This document shows, one piece after another, positions 45,412-54,017 of a stretch of 64,000 nt of DNA. The stretch lies in contig SVCU01000003.1 of assembly GCA_015058215.1 (NCBI GenBank), positions 105,896 through 169,895 of the forward strand, in the 5' to 3' direction. Positions within the stretch are counted from its first letter, which is position 1. Each line of letters starts with the position of its first letter. Origin of the DNA: Clostridiales bacterium. Lineage in GTDB: Bacteria; Bacillota; Clostridia; Peptostreptococcales; Anaerovoracaceae. The notes below the pieces were generated by a model. The model did not search any database. It was not told the origin of the DNA and worked only from the letters and a program-made list of their open reading frames with translations. A program made the translations under genes and the position numbers.

Positions 45412-46343
45412 TTTGTTGCTCCTTTCAGGATGGGCTCTGCTTCTTCCATCACCGCGCGGACGATGGCTGCGGCAGGCTCCACTTGCTTCACGAGAGCGGC
45501 GACCTGACCGGAGAGGAAGCATCCGTTTTCCGTGTCACCGTCCACCACTGCGGCCCGCAGGGAGCCGGTGGCCAGTGCATCCAGTGCTTCATCGCTGGCG
45601 CCGCCATACTCTTCTTTGAAGTAATTTCTCGCAAAACTGGTGCGCAGGCTGCGTACCGGGTGTCCCAAACGCTTACCGGTGACCATGGTGCAAAGATCCT
45701 TTGCTTTCACGATCTTTTCCTTGTAGACCGGGTGGATGCTGCATTCTTCTGCGGACAGGAACCGGGTGCCCATCTGCACGCCGCAGGCGCCCAGCATCAT
45801 GGCTGCCGCTACGCCGCGGCCGTCAGCGATGCCACCCGCCGCAATGACGGGCAGATGCGTGGCATCACAGATCAGGGGAACCAGGACCATGGTGGTCAGT
45901 TCACCGATGTGGCCGCCGCTTTCGCCGCCTTCCGCGATGACCGCTGCTGCCCCCAGACGGGTGACCAGCTTGGCCATGGCAACGGAGGGGACCACGGGGA
46001 TCACCTTGATACCGGCCTCCAGCCACAATTTCATGTATTTGGAGGGGTTTCCGGCACCGGTGGTGACCACGGCCACCTGTTCTTCGGCTGCCACCTTTGC
46101 CACTTCGTCCGCGAAGGGAGAAAGCAGCATGATGTTGACACCGAAGGGCTTGTCGGTCAGGGTCTTGGCCTTGCGGACCTGCTCACGGACGTACTCTCCG
46201 GGAGCGTTGCCTGCCGCGATGATGCCCAGGCCGCCGCCGTTGGAAACGGCTGCGGCAAGCTCTGCATCGGCGATCCAGGCCATACCGCCCTGGATTACCG
46301 GGTATTCGATACCCAGCAGTTCACATAATTCGGTTCGGATCAT
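45399..46343 (-). CDS. fabK: Enoyl-ACP reductase II FabK
   Basis: A 314-residue flavoprotein of the FabK/2-nitropropane dioxygenase fold. Landmarks are VIQGGMAWIADAELAAAVSN, IAEGGESGGHIG, PVIAAGGIADGRG and MGTRFLSAEEC. FabK replaces FabI in many Firmicutes and is resistant to triclosan. It lies 3 nt after acpP and is the only enoyl reductase in the window. Confidence 0.96.
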   Translation of the reverse strand: MIRTELCELLGIEYPVIQGGMAWIADAELAAAVSNGGGLGIIAAGNAPGEYVREQVRKAKTLTDKPFGVNIMLLSPFADEVAKVAAEEQVAVVTTGAGNPSKYMKLWLEAGIKVIPVVPSVAMAKLVTRLGAAAVIAEGGESGGHIGELTTMVLVPLICDATHLPVIAAGGIADGRGVAAAMMLGACGVQMGTRFLSAEECSIHPVYKEKIVKAKDLCTMVTGKRLGHPVRSLRTSFARNYFKEEYGGASDEALDALATGSLRAAVVDGDTENGCFLSGQVAALVKQVEPAAAIVRAVMEEAEPILKGATKWVK

Positions 46344-46346
46344 GGC

Positions 46347-46571
46347 TTACTTGTTCATCTTGCTTTCTACGAAAGCCACCAGCTCGCCAACGGTTTCCAC
46401 CTTTTCGTCCAGTTCGATCTGCACGCCGATCTTGTCTTCCAGATTCATCAGCAGTTCCACGGTGTCCAGGGAATCGATGCCCAGGTCGTGAATGTTGCTT
46501 TCGGGGGTGATTTCACTTACTTCACACTCGATGCGATCTGCGATCAGTTCTGCAATTGCTTCATATACCAT
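46347..46571 (-). CDS. acpP: Acyl carrier protein
   Basis: A 74-residue acidic four-helix protein with the phosphopantetheine site DLGIDSLDTVEL (Ser about 37). It carries the growing acyl chain on a 4'-phosphopantetheine arm. First gene of the FAS II operon, with AAGGAG 8 nt before ATG. Confidence 0.96.
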   Translation of the reverse strand: MVYEAIAELIADRIECEVSEITPESNIHDLGIDSLDTVELLMNLEDKIGVQIELDEKVETVGELVAFVESKMNK

Positions 46572-46641
46572 TTTGATAGTCTCCTTTTCTTGTTTGACCC
46601 GCTTCCCTAAAACGGGTCTGTGTCCGTTAACTGATTGCCGA

Positions 46642-46664
46642 AAAAGTAATCACCGATTACTTTT
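46642..46664 (-). promoter_or_regulatory. Palindromic operator in the fab operon leader
   Basis: AAAAGTAATC-N3-GATTACTTTT, a perfect 10-bp inverted repeat with a 3-bp centre, lies just downstream of the predicted start of transcription (about 46670). Its size and position fit a repressor site. It does not match FapR (TTAGTACCTGGTACTAA) or the FabT consensus as I recall them. The TetR-family protein encoded at the end of the same operon is the prime candidate binder. Confidence 0.65.
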
Positions 46665-46675
46665 CAACAAGGCTC

Positions 46676-46704
46676 AGTATACCCTGCCGGGTTCGGTTTG
46701 TCAA
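46676..46704 (-). promoter_or_regulatory. Promoter of the fab operon
   Basis: TTGACA (46704-46699), an exact 17-bp spacer and TATACT (46681-46676) on the minus strand; start near 46670 and a leader of about 100 nt before acpP. Confidence 0.85.
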
Positions 46705-46775
46705 CTGTTTCCTGCAGATGCAGGCTCCCGGCGGCTGTCCGAAAAGGAAAAGACAGATGGGACGGACCGGTTTTA

Positions 46776-46815
46776 CCGGGCCGGATGCTCCGGCCCGGAG
46801 GGGCTGAAAGGCCCC
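46776..46815. repeat. Two strong GC-rich hairpins between oadA and the fab promoter
   Basis: CCGGGCCGGA-TGC-TCCGGCCCGG (46776-46798) and GGGGC/GCCCC (46800-46804, 46811-46815). Neither is followed by a T-run. With the terminator at 46825-46859 they fill the 308-nt gap upstream of acpP, which also holds the fab promoter and operator. Confidence 0.6.
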
Positions 46816-46824
46816 GAAATAGAA

Positions 46825-46859
46825 CGGAAGGCGGCTCCCGACAGGGAAGCCGCCTTCCG
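46825..46859 (-). terminator. Hairpin/terminator after oadA
   Basis: CGGAAGGCGGCT/AGCCGCCTTCCG (46825-46836, 46848-46859), 20 nt past the oadA stop. The T tract on the minus strand is weak (TTCTATTT). Confidence 0.55.
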
Positions 46860-46879
46860 ACATTTCCAGCAATAAGGAC

Positions 46880-48277
46880 TTAAACGGGATAGACCATGTT
46901 TTCCTGGTCAACCAGGTTCAGATCGATGCCGCATTCCTTTTCCCGACGGCTCTTGAAGAAGTCCACTGCCTGCTTGGGGAACATGGCAGCGGTAAGGACA
47001 TCTTCATCCTGCTGCACCCATTCGGCGTAATCCTTCTTGATGTTTTCCAGTTCGGGGTCGATCAGGTCTGCAGGTCTGCAGGTGACGGGTTCGCCTGCGC
47101 CTACGACCTTCTTGTAAATTTCTTCGCTGATGGGCACTGCGGTTCTGCCGTACATACCCTTGACCAGTTGCTTCAGTTCGCTGGTGCACATCTTGTAGCG
47201 TTCACCCAGCACCACGTTCAGCACCGCCTGGGTACCGACGATCTGGCTGGAAGGAGTGACCAGAGGCGGGAAGCCCATGTCTTCGCGGACGCGGGGAACT
47301 TCCTTCAGCACTTCTTCGAACTTGTCCAGTGCGTTCTGCTGCTTCAGCTGAGAGACCAGGTTGGACAACATGCCGCCGGGCACCTGGTACTTCAGAGTGT
47401 TGATATCGACACCCATGACCTTGGTGGAGAGCAGGCCGCTTTCGATGCACTTTTCGCGCAGGGGGCGGAAGTGATCGGCGATCTCGTTCAGCTTGTCCAT
47501 ATCCAGCTTGGGATCCCACTTGGTACCCTTCAGGGCGAAGGCCAGAGGCTCGGTGGCGGGCTGGGAAGTGCCTTCCGCGAAGGGAGAAATGGCGGTGTCA
47601 ACGATATCGGCACCGGCTTCGATGGCCTTCAGCAGGGTCATGGCACCCAGACCGGAGGTGGCGTGGGTGTGGATTTCGATGGGAACGCGGACCGCTTCCT
47701 TCAGTGCCTTCACCAGCAGGAAGGTACCGTAGGGGTTCAGCAGACCGGACATATCCTTGATGCAGATGGAGTCGGCACCCATCTGGACCATTTCCTTAGC
47801 CAGCTTCACAAAGGTCTCGTCGGTGTGCACGGGGCTGACGGTGTAGGAAATGGCAGCCTGTGCATGTGCGCCGTACTTCTTGATGGCCTTGAAAGAGGCT
47901 TCCAGGTTTCTGGGGTCGTTGAGAGCATCGAAGGTACGGATGATGTCGATCCCGTTGCCCACAGCTTTATTTACAAATTCGTCCACCACATCGTCTGCGT
48001 AGTGCTTGTAGCCCAGCAGGTTCTGGCCGCGGAGCAGCATCTGCAGCTTGGTGTTCTTTACGTGCTTACGGATGGTGCGCAGACGTTCCCAGGGATCTTC
48101 GTCCAGGAAACGCAGGCAGGAGTCGAAGGTGGCACCGCCCCACATTTCGATGGCATGGTAGCCGGCCTGGTCCATGGTCTCAAGGATGGGGATCATATCC
48201 TGGGTGCTCATGCGAGTGGCGATCAGGGACTGCTGACCGTCGCGCAGTACGGTTTCGGTGATTTTTACCTTAGCCAA
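46880..48277 (-). CDS. oadA: Stand-alone carboxyltransferase: oxaloacetate decarboxylase alpha / pyruvate carboxylase subunit B
   Basis: The 465-residue protein is a TIM-barrel carboxyltransferase: ETVLRDGQQSL (Asp metal ligand, residues 8-18), the carbamylated Lys in ICIKDMSGLLNPYG and the metal His pair in IEIHTHATSG. The PycB/OadA conserved helical domain follows, but the protein ends without a biotinyl (BCCP, MKM) domain. Biotin must come from a separate subunit. The start codon is TTG with AAAGGA. It interconverts oxaloacetate and pyruvate via carboxybiotin; partner subunits are not in the window. Confidence 0.9.
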   Translation of the reverse strand: MAKVKITETVLRDGQQSLIATRMSTQDMIPILETMDQAGYHAIEMWGGATFDSCLRFLDEDPWERLRTIRKHVKNTKLQMLLRGQNLLGYKHYADDVVDEFVNKAVGNGIDIIRTFDALNDPRNLEASFKAIKKYGAHAQAAISYTVSPVHTDETFVKLAKEMVQMGADSICIKDMSGLLNPYGTFLLVKALKEAVRVPIEIHTHATSGLGAMTLLKAIEAGADIVDTAISPFAEGTSQPATEPLAFALKGTKWDPKLDMDKLNEIADHFRPLREKCIESGLLSTKVMGVDINTLKYQVPGGMLSNLVSQLKQQNALDKFEEVLKEVPRVREDMGFPPLVTPSSQIVGTQAVLNVVLGERYKMCTSELKQLVKGMYGRTAVPISEEIYKKVVGAGEPVTCRPADLIDPELENIKKDYAEWVQQDEDVLTAAMFPKQAVDFFKSRREKECGIDLNLVDQENMVYPV

Positions 48278-48344
48278 TTTTATCTTCCTTTCTCTGCACC
48301 GGCCCTCCGCCGGAGCAGTTTACAATGCGAATATACATCTATAG

Positions 48345-48373
48345 ATTATACAGCATCCGCTCTTTTTAAGCAA
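48345..48373 (-). promoter_or_regulatory. Promoter of oadA
   Basis: TTGCTT (48373-48368), 17 bp, TATAAT (48350-48345) on the minus strand. Confidence 0.7.
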
Positions 48374-48377
48374 GGAA

Positions 48378-48409
48378 AAAGGGCAGCGTTTCGAAAAACG
48401 CTGCCCTTT
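48378..48409 (-). terminator. Terminator of the OB-fold lipoprotein gene
   Basis: AAAGGGCAGCGTTT/AAACGCTGCCCTTT (48378-48391, 48396-48409), loop CGAA, 20 nt past the stop. Confidence 0.85.
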
Positions 48410-48429
48410 CGGTGTCGTTCTGTTTCAGC

Positions 48430-49119
48430 TTATTTTACGCTGGTGATGTGAGTGTTCACACCTTCGTACCAGTACAGGAAGCCTTCGATATCGACCACGT
48501 CGCCCTTCTTCAGTTCGCCGACCTTCTTATAGACGTCGGTTTCGGGATCGGTCAGGTATCTTTCTACGCAGAAGTCGTAGGACTTGCCGTTCTTGGAAAC
48601 GGTTACGTAGATGTCATCGCCGGGTTCGCCGTTCTTGTATTCGATGGCTTCGATGGTCATGTCCTTGAAGGATGCGAACTGGTTCTGGTAGGTGATCAGG
48701 TTGCTCTTGTGCAGAACATCGGTCAGATCAACGGGCTTTGCAGTCCACTTGCCTGCGCCTTCAACGAAGGTGAAAGTAGCATCCATGATTTCCACTTCGC
48801 CGGCCCATTCGCCCTTGTAACCGGTAACACAGATCTTGGTGCCCTTTACCAGCTTGGCAGCATCTTCTTCGGAGCAAGCCATTTCGTAGAGGAAGTAAGC
48901 ACCTTCGCCGTCCTGCAGATAAACGGTGATCTTGTTGTCCCACCAGGACTGAGTAGCCTGAACGTAGCCTTCTACGACAACTTCAGCGTCGAGATCGGCA
49001 GCAACGTATTCGGCGTAGGTCATAACGCCTTCGGACTTTGCGTTGGGGTCTTCGGAAGCGCAGCCGGTGATTGCGAAAGCCATCAGCAGGACCAGCAGTG
49101 CAACGAGCAGTTTCTTCAT
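48430..49119 (-). CDS. OB-fold-like secreted lipoprotein
   Basis: The 229-residue protein has a lipoprotein signal (LMAFAITGC, Cys near residue 20) and a mature part with two beta-rich repeats, each resembling an OB-type fold (VVVEGYVQATQSWWDNKITVYLQDGEG and VGELKKGDVVDIEGFLYWYE). I recognise no specific family. AGGAGA precedes the ATG at 49119. Monocistronic; probably a surface-associated protein of unknown ligand. Two regions of the sequence are repeated only in fold, not in residues. Confidence 0.7.
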   Translation of the reverse strand: MKKLLVALLVLLMAFAITGCASEDPNAKSEGVMTYAEYVAADLDAEVVVEGYVQATQSWWDNKITVYLQDGEGAYFLYEMACSEEDAAKLVKGTKICVTGYKGEWAGEVEIMDATFTFVEGAGKWTAKPVDLTDVLHKSNLITYQNQFASFKDMTIEAIEYKNGEPGDDIYVTVSKNGKSYDFCVERYLTDPETDVYKKVGELKKGDVVDIEGFLYWYEGVNTHITSVK

Positions 49120-49272
49120 TTTCTTTTTCTCCTGTTTTTCCTCTGCCGGCAACCTTGCGGGCGGAGGAGATTTCTGTTTTCATCCGGCGGAGATGCCGCG
49201 ATGGCCTCTTTCGCACACCAATGCGGAAACAGGCACTATAATTATACATCGGCCGCCAAAAAAATCAATATT

Positions 49273-50895
49273 TTACTGTTTCTTTTCCAGGCTTTTCTTT
49301 TTCAGAACGCCCCGGAGCACATAGATGCCCATGAGGAACCAGACACCTGCCAGGGTCAGCAGCAGCGCCTTGGACGTTGCAGGCAGAGGCCCCAGGTCCT
49401 TGCGGCCCACAGCATCGCTTTCCTGGGAAGCGCCGTCCAGATTCAGGCGGTACAGGGAAATCACATTTTTGTACAGCTTCTCCATGTAGGAATCATCTAC
49501 GGTCTCCCCGCGGCGGACGGATTTGGTCACGTTTTCGATCAGCTGGCCCGCAGCATCGCGCAGAGACGCAGAGCCGTTGAACACGGGGGTAACGAAGGTG
49601 TTTTCGATGTTGTTCAGCAGCAGCTCGGTGGCCTGCATCTTCACAATGTAATGATGCTCGCCGTCCTCCCCTGCCCGTGCCAGGTAGTCCTGATATTCGG
49701 CGCTTTCCTGAGCCTTGGTGGTGACGGGAACGTAGCCTTCGGTGCCCGCATAGGCGATCTGCACATCGTTGGTGAGCAGGAACTGGGCGAAGAGCCAGGA
49801 AGCCAGAACCTCCTGATCGTCTGCCTTATTGAATACGCAGATGGAGGGGCCCTGGGAGATCATCAGCGGCTGCTCCGTATCGTACTGTGGGATGGTACGG
49901 ACCGCGGTCTCGAACTTAACCAGGGTCTCTTCCGCAATATCGATAAGGGGTGCATCGCTTCCCATCCAGGTGGCCCCGGCGGTGGAGTCGATGGCAAAAA
50001 TGCATTCCCCCGCATTCAGCATATTAGCGGGGTAACTGGAGATCTTGAAGGTGGAGAAGGCACCGGTACCGGCATGCTCTGCCACGGTGTAGAGAATTTC
50101 TTCCGTGGTATCGTTGAAAATGCCGATCTTGCCGGCGGCATCGGAGTACTCGGCCCCCTTCTGCTTCAGCATGGAGATCATCATGTTGTCCGTGGACTTA
50201 TAGACGATGGGGATCAGCACTTCCTTGCCGTTCACTTTGAACTTGCCGGAAGCATCCTTTTCCATAGCGGCTTCCGCCACTTCCCAGATGAAATCCCAGG
50301 TGAGAACGTCGGGCACTTCGTAGCCCAGCTTTTCCACGTAGGTCTTGTTGATGTAGCAGGCTTCCGTGGAGCGCATGTACGGAATGGCGTAGTAGTGGCC
50401 GTCAAAGGAACATTCCTCCAGGAATTTGCCTACGATCTCACTTTGGGCGGGGCCGTCGAATTTCAGTTCGCTGCCCCCGAGGCCGTACCTGGAATCGGTG
50501 AAGAGATCGTCCAGAGGCACCACCGTATTGACACCGGTCAGGTAGGTGGCCACGTGGTCCGGATAGGTGATGCACACGTTGGGCGTAGTGTTGGTGGCGA
50601 TGTTGGTGATCACATCGTTATAGATGCGGCCGTAGTCAGTGTAGAGGCGCAGGTTCACCTTGATGTTGGGATACAGTTCCTCAAAATCCGCAATGGCCTT
50701 GTGGTAGATATCCACCTGGGTGCGGTTGGTATCGTTCTTTGCCCAGAAGGTGATCTCGTAGGTACGGTCCGCGTCGAATTCCCCGGGCATCCGGAAGGGC
50801 TCCAGCCCCCGGGCACCGTGGCAGCCGGTGAGACCGGTCAGAGCCAGCAGCACGAAAGCCAGGCACAGGGCCAGTTTTTTCTGCAGTTTCATCAT
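49273..50895 (-). CDS. CUT1-type ABC sugar-binding lipoprotein with C-terminal transmembrane anchor
   Basis: The 540-residue solute-binding protein starts with a lipoprotein signal (LTGLTGC, Cys near residue 25) and has the bacterial extracellular type 1 fold (ITFWAKNDTNRTQVDIY; NKTYVEKLGYEVPDVLTWDF). Unusually it also ends with a transmembrane segment and basic tail (about residues 510-535). The ATG (50895) overlaps the permease stop by 4 nt, with AGGAGG 9 nt upstream. Ligand unknown; possibly a sugar or glycerol-phosphate type. Confidence 0.88.
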   Translation of the reverse strand: MMKLQKKLALCLAFVLLALTGLTGCHGARGLEPFRMPGEFDADRTYEITFWAKNDTNRTQVDIYHKAIADFEELYPNIKVNLRLYTDYGRIYNDVITNIATNTTPNVCITYPDHVATYLTGVNTVVPLDDLFTDSRYGLGGSELKFDGPAQSEIVGKFLEECSFDGHYYAIPYMRSTEACYINKTYVEKLGYEVPDVLTWDFIWEVAEAAMEKDASGKFKVNGKEVLIPIVYKSTDNMMISMLKQKGAEYSDAAGKIGIFNDTTEEILYTVAEHAGTGAFSTFKISSYPANMLNAGECIFAIDSTAGATWMGSDAPLIDIAEETLVKFETAVRTIPQYDTEQPLMISQGPSICVFNKADDQEVLASWLFAQFLLTNDVQIAYAGTEGYVPVTTKAQESAEYQDYLARAGEDGEHHYIVKMQATELLLNNIENTFVTPVFNGSASLRDAAGQLIENVTKSVRRGETVDDSYMEKLYKNVISLYRLNLDGASQESDAVGRKDLGPLPATSKALLLTLAGVWFLMGIYVLRGVLKKKSLEKKQ

Positions 50896-51776
50896 CCCTT
50901 GGTACCTCCTCTGGAAACACCTTCCATGATCTTTTTGTGGAAGATCAGGAAGAGAATGATCAGGGGCACGGAGATGACCACAACGGCGGCCATCATAGCG
51001 GGAATGTTTTCCCGGCCAAAGCCGTTTTCGCGGATCTCCTGGATCCCGTTGGACACCAGGAAATAGGCCTGATCGTCGGTGATCAATCTGGGCCAGACGT
51101 AGGAATTCCAGCATTCGATCACCTTCAGGATGGTGACGGTGACGATGGTGGGCTTGCAGATGGGCACCATGACCTTCAGCAGATACTTCAGGTCGGAGCA
51201 GCCGTCCACCTTGGCTGCGTAGTACAGCTCATCGGGGATCTGGGCGAAGTTTTCCTTCAGCAGATAGATGTAAAAGACGGAGGTCACCGAGGGCAGGATC
51301 AAACCGGTAAAGGTGTTTCGCAGATCCAGATCGGTGATGGTGACGAAATTGGTGATGATGACCAGTTCGTTGGGAATCATCATCAGGGCCAGGAACAGGG
51401 TGAACACCAGATCCTTTCCCTTGAAATTCAGGCGGGAGAAGGCGAAGGCAGCCAGGATGGTGACGATCAGCATAACGGCGGTGGTCACCAAAGTGAAGAT
51501 CACCGTATTGCCGAAATACTGGGCCAGGGGCACAGCCGTAAAGGCCTCCGCATAGTTCTCAAAGGTGGGGTGCAGGGTGAACAGCGCGGGGATCCGCTCT
51601 GCGTTGTAGGAGCCGTAATCCTTCACGGAGGTGAGCACCATCCAGTAGAAGGGGAACAGCACCATCACCGCCCAGAAGGTGAGCAGAATGTAAACGATGG
51701 TGTTCCGCACCGTATTCCGAGTCTTGGCGGACCGTTCGATCCGTTCGTAATCAACTTGCTTTGCCAAAAGACTCAC
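50892..51776 (-). CDS. CUT1 ABC permease, UgpE/MalG type
   Basis: The 294-residue protein has about six membrane segments and the EAA loop (ELYYAAKVDGCSDLKYLLKVMVPICKP region, residues about 195-221, described as one loop). It pairs with the UgpA/MalF-type permease 4 nt upstream. Confidence 0.93.
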   Translation of the reverse strand: MSLLAKQVDYERIERSAKTRNTVRNTIVYILLTFWAVMVLFPFYWMVLTSVKDYGSYNAERIPALFTLHPTFENYAEAFTAVPLAQYFGNTVIFTLVTTAVMLIVTILAAFAFSRLNFKGKDLVFTLFLALMMIPNELVIITNFVTITDLDLRNTFTGLILPSVTSVFYIYLLKENFAQIPDELYYAAKVDGCSDLKYLLKVMVPICKPTIVTVTILKVIECWNSYVWPRLITDDQAYFLVSNGIQEIRENGFGRENIPAMMAAVVVISVPLIILFLIFHKKIMEGVSRGGTKG

Positions 51777-51779
51777 CTC

Positions 51780-52670
51780 CTAGTAATGCACGTGCTTCTT
51801 GCTGATCAGCAGATTGATGCAGGTGATGGTCAGCACGATGGCAAACAGGATGATGGCCGCTGCGGAAGCGTAGGACGGATAGCCGCCGCTGTTTCCGTAG
51901 AGCATATCGTAGACGTAGCCCACGATGGTGTTCATTTCCGCCGTGTTCAGGTTGGTTCCGAACAGAGCAACGGCATCGTTGTAGGCCTTGAAGGCCCCGA
52001 TGAAGCCGGTGATGATCAGATAGAACAGGGTCGGAGAGATCATGGGCAGGGTGATTTTGGTGAAGATGGTCCAGCGGGAAGCGCCGTCCACCTTGGCTGC
52101 GTTGTAATAATCCTGCTTCACAGAGGCCAGAGCGCTGGTCAGGATCAGGATCTTGAAGGGCAGCACCACCCAGACGGTGTAGAAGCAGAGCACGAACATC
52201 TTGGCCCAGTAGGGTCCGTCGATGAAATCCACAGGCCCTGCCCCGAACCAGGACAGCATCAGGTTCACGAGCCCATCCGTGTAGGGAGTGGTTTTGAACA
52301 GGATCATGAACACCAGACCTACGGCCAGGGTGTTGGTGACGTAGGGCAGGAAATACACGGTCTGGAACAGTTCCTTCAGTTTTTTGATGGAGTTCAGACC
52401 CACGGAGATCAGCAGAGCCAGCCCCGTGGAAAGAGGGACGGTGATGACCACCAGAATGAAGGTGTTCTTCACCGCCTGCAGGAAATAGGGATCCCGCAGC
52501 ACGTATTGATAGTTGTACAGGCCCACGCCGGTAAAGGTCTGGGACGCGGAGTTATAGGCTTCCTCGAAGGAGTAGATGAATACGTCGATGAGAGGATAGA
52601 CCATGAAGGCGCCCAGGAACAGGATGGCCGGCAGTAAGTAGAGCCATGCTTTCCAATTGTTTTTTTCCAT
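51780..52670 (-). CDS. CUT1 ABC permease, UgpA/MalF type
   Basis: The 296-residue protein has six membrane segments and the EAA motif YYNAAKVDGASRWTIF-T-ITLPMISP (about residues 189-212). Starts 13 nt after the ATPase gene stop. Forms the channel with the second permease. Confidence 0.93.
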   Translation of the reverse strand: MEKNNWKAWLYLLPAILFLGAFMVYPLIDVFIYSFEEAYNSASQTFTGVGLYNYQYVLRDPYFLQAVKNTFILVVITVPLSTGLALLISVGLNSIKKLKELFQTVYFLPYVTNTLAVGLVFMILFKTTPYTDGLVNLMLSWFGAGPVDFIDGPYWAKMFVLCFYTVWVVLPFKILILTSALASVKQDYYNAAKVDGASRWTIFTKITLPMISPTLFYLIITGFIGAFKAYNDAVALFGTNLNTAEMNTIVGYVYDMLYGNSGGYPSYASAAAIILFAIVLTITCINLLISKKHVHY

Positions 52671-52683
52671 TTGCCTTCTCCTC

Positions 52684-53787
52684 TTAGACCAGGTCGGTGT
52701 AAATGCGTTCTTCCGTATCCTTCCTGAACAGGAATACCTTGTGATTCTTTACGGAGAAATGCACCTTGCCGGTGGACAGGTCCACCTTGTTGTCGGCGCT
52801 GATGATGGAGCGGATCTCCACGTTCTGGGAATCGGGATGCTTGGACACCACGGTGATGTCGCGGCCCATGACTTCCACTTCATCCAGATCGCAGGTCAGG
52901 GGCCCCTTTTCATCCAGCACGAAGCCCTCGGGACGGATGGCCACATGGACGGGCTGGTCTTCTACACCGGACACGCTGCCGATGGCTTCGCTGCCGATAT
53001 AGACCTTGCCGCCCTCCACCTTGCCGTGGAACACGTTGATGGGCGGGGTTCCCAGGAAGGTGGCAACGAACAGGTTCACAGGGCTGTCATAGACATCCTG
53101 AGGCTTGCCGATCTGGTGGATCACGCCTTCCTTCATCACGACGATCAGGTCGGAAATGCTCATGGCTTCTTCCTGGTCGTGGGTGACGAAAATAGTGGTG
53201 ATCTGGGTTTCTCTCTGGATGCGGCGGATCTCCTCGCGGGTCTGCAGGCGCAGGCGGGCATCCAGGTTGGAGAGAGGCTCGTCCAGAAGCAGAACGCGGG
53301 GCATCTTCACCAGTGCGCGGGCGATGGCCACACGCTGCTGCTGGCCGCCGGAAAGTTCGCTGGGCTTACGGCTCATGAGGCCGTCGATCTGCACCAGTTT
53401 GGCGGCTTCCAGAGCCTTTTCTTCCATCTGGGCTTTGGTGAGCTTGGCCTCCCCTTTCAGGTTCTGCAGGGGGAACATGATGTTCTGCTGCACCGTCAGA
53501 TGGGGGTACAGTGCATAGTTCTGGAACACCAGACCCACACCCCGGTTTTCTGCGGGCAGGTTGGTCACATCGTCGTCACCGAAGAAGATTTTGCCGCTGG
53601 TGGGAGTCTGCAGGCCGCTGAGCAGGTTCAGAGTGGTGCTCTTGCCGCAGCCGGAGGGGCCCAGCAGGCCGATCAGTTTGCCATCGGGGATCTCGAAGGT
53701 GAAATCGCTGACGGCTACCACATCCCGGCGATCCTTTTTGTCGCGGCTGGGGAATTTTTTGGTTAAGTTTTGCAATACAACTTTCAT
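52684..53787 (-). CDS. CUT1 ABC ATPase, UgpC/MsmK type
   Basis: A 367-residue nucleotide-binding subunit: Walker A GPSGCGKSTT (about residues 39-48), Q-loop, signature ELSGGQQQR (about 137-145), Walker B VLLLDEPLSNLD (about 161-172), switch His in FVTHDQEEAM, and a C-terminal TOBE/MalK-like regulatory domain of about 130 residues. Such ATPases often serve several sugar transporters. First gene of the operon. Confidence 0.95.
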   Translation of the reverse strand: MKVVLQNLTKKFPSRDKKDRRDVVAVSDFTFEIPDGKLIGLLGPSGCGKSTTLNLLSGLQTPTSGKIFFGDDDVTNLPAENRGVGLVFQNYALYPHLTVQQNIMFPLQNLKGEAKLTKAQMEEKALEAAKLVQIDGLMSRKPSELSGGQQQRVAIARALVKMPRVLLLDEPLSNLDARLRLQTREEIRRIQRETQITTIFVTHDQEEAMSISDLIVVMKEGVIHQIGKPQDVYDSPVNLFVATFLGTPPINVFHGKVEGGKVYIGSEAIGSVSGVEDQPVHVAIRPEGFVLDEKGPLTCDLDEVEVMGRDITVVSKHPDSQNVEIRSIISADNKVDLSTGKVHFSVKNHKVFLFRKDTEERIYTDLV

Positions 53788-53848
53788 GCTGTTTTCCTCG
53801 CTAAAAAAACAGTTTGAGTACCATGATTCTTACAAACGCTGCCGGTGC

Positions 53849-53866
53849 CGGAACCTTCCGGCAGCA
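53849..53866 (-). other. Palindrome in the sugar ABC operon leader
   Basis: TGCCGGAACCTTCCGGCA (53849-53866) is a self-complementary 18-mer within the leader upstream of the ATPase gene. It could be an operator or an mRNA hairpin; there is no T-run. Confidence 0.5.
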
Positions 53867-53884
53867 ACGTGTGCATATATAGTA

Positions 53885-53913
53885 ATTTTATTCCAACCAT
53901 TGAAACAAGTCAA
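53885..53913 (-). promoter_or_regulatory. Promoter of the sugar ABC operon
   Basis: TTGACT (53913-53908), 17 bp, TAAAAT (53890-53885) on the minus strand, giving a leader of about 90 nt that contains the palindrome at 53849-53866. Confidence 0.7.
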
Positions 53914-53958
53914 CGGCACTGCTCAAAATAACCGAGCTTTCTTCGTACTGGCTTGAAC

Positions 53959-53987
53959 TTGATTCTTCTGCAGTACTCCAGTATAAT
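53959..53987 (+). promoter_or_regulatory. Promoter of the gene at 54018
   Basis: TTGATT (53959-53964), 17 bp, TATAAT (53982-53987); start near 53994, and AGGAGG precedes the ATG. The leader is therefore very short. Confidence 0.7.
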
Positions 53988-54017
53988 AAATGCAAGAAAA
54001 TACAGGAGGTCTCTTCC

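Noticed and set aside
42499..46571. fab operon controlled by FapR
   Set aside because: The known FapR palindrome TTAGTACCTGGTACTAA is not present and no FapR-like gene is nearby.
46678..46683. GTATAC upstream of acpP as a GntR operator
   Set aside because: It is part of the TATACT -10 box of a complete promoter.
48412..51066. 884-residue plus-strand frame opposite the sugar-binding gene
   Set aside because: Shadow with no motif or ribosome site; similar cases lie opposite gdhA, copA and the FAS genes.
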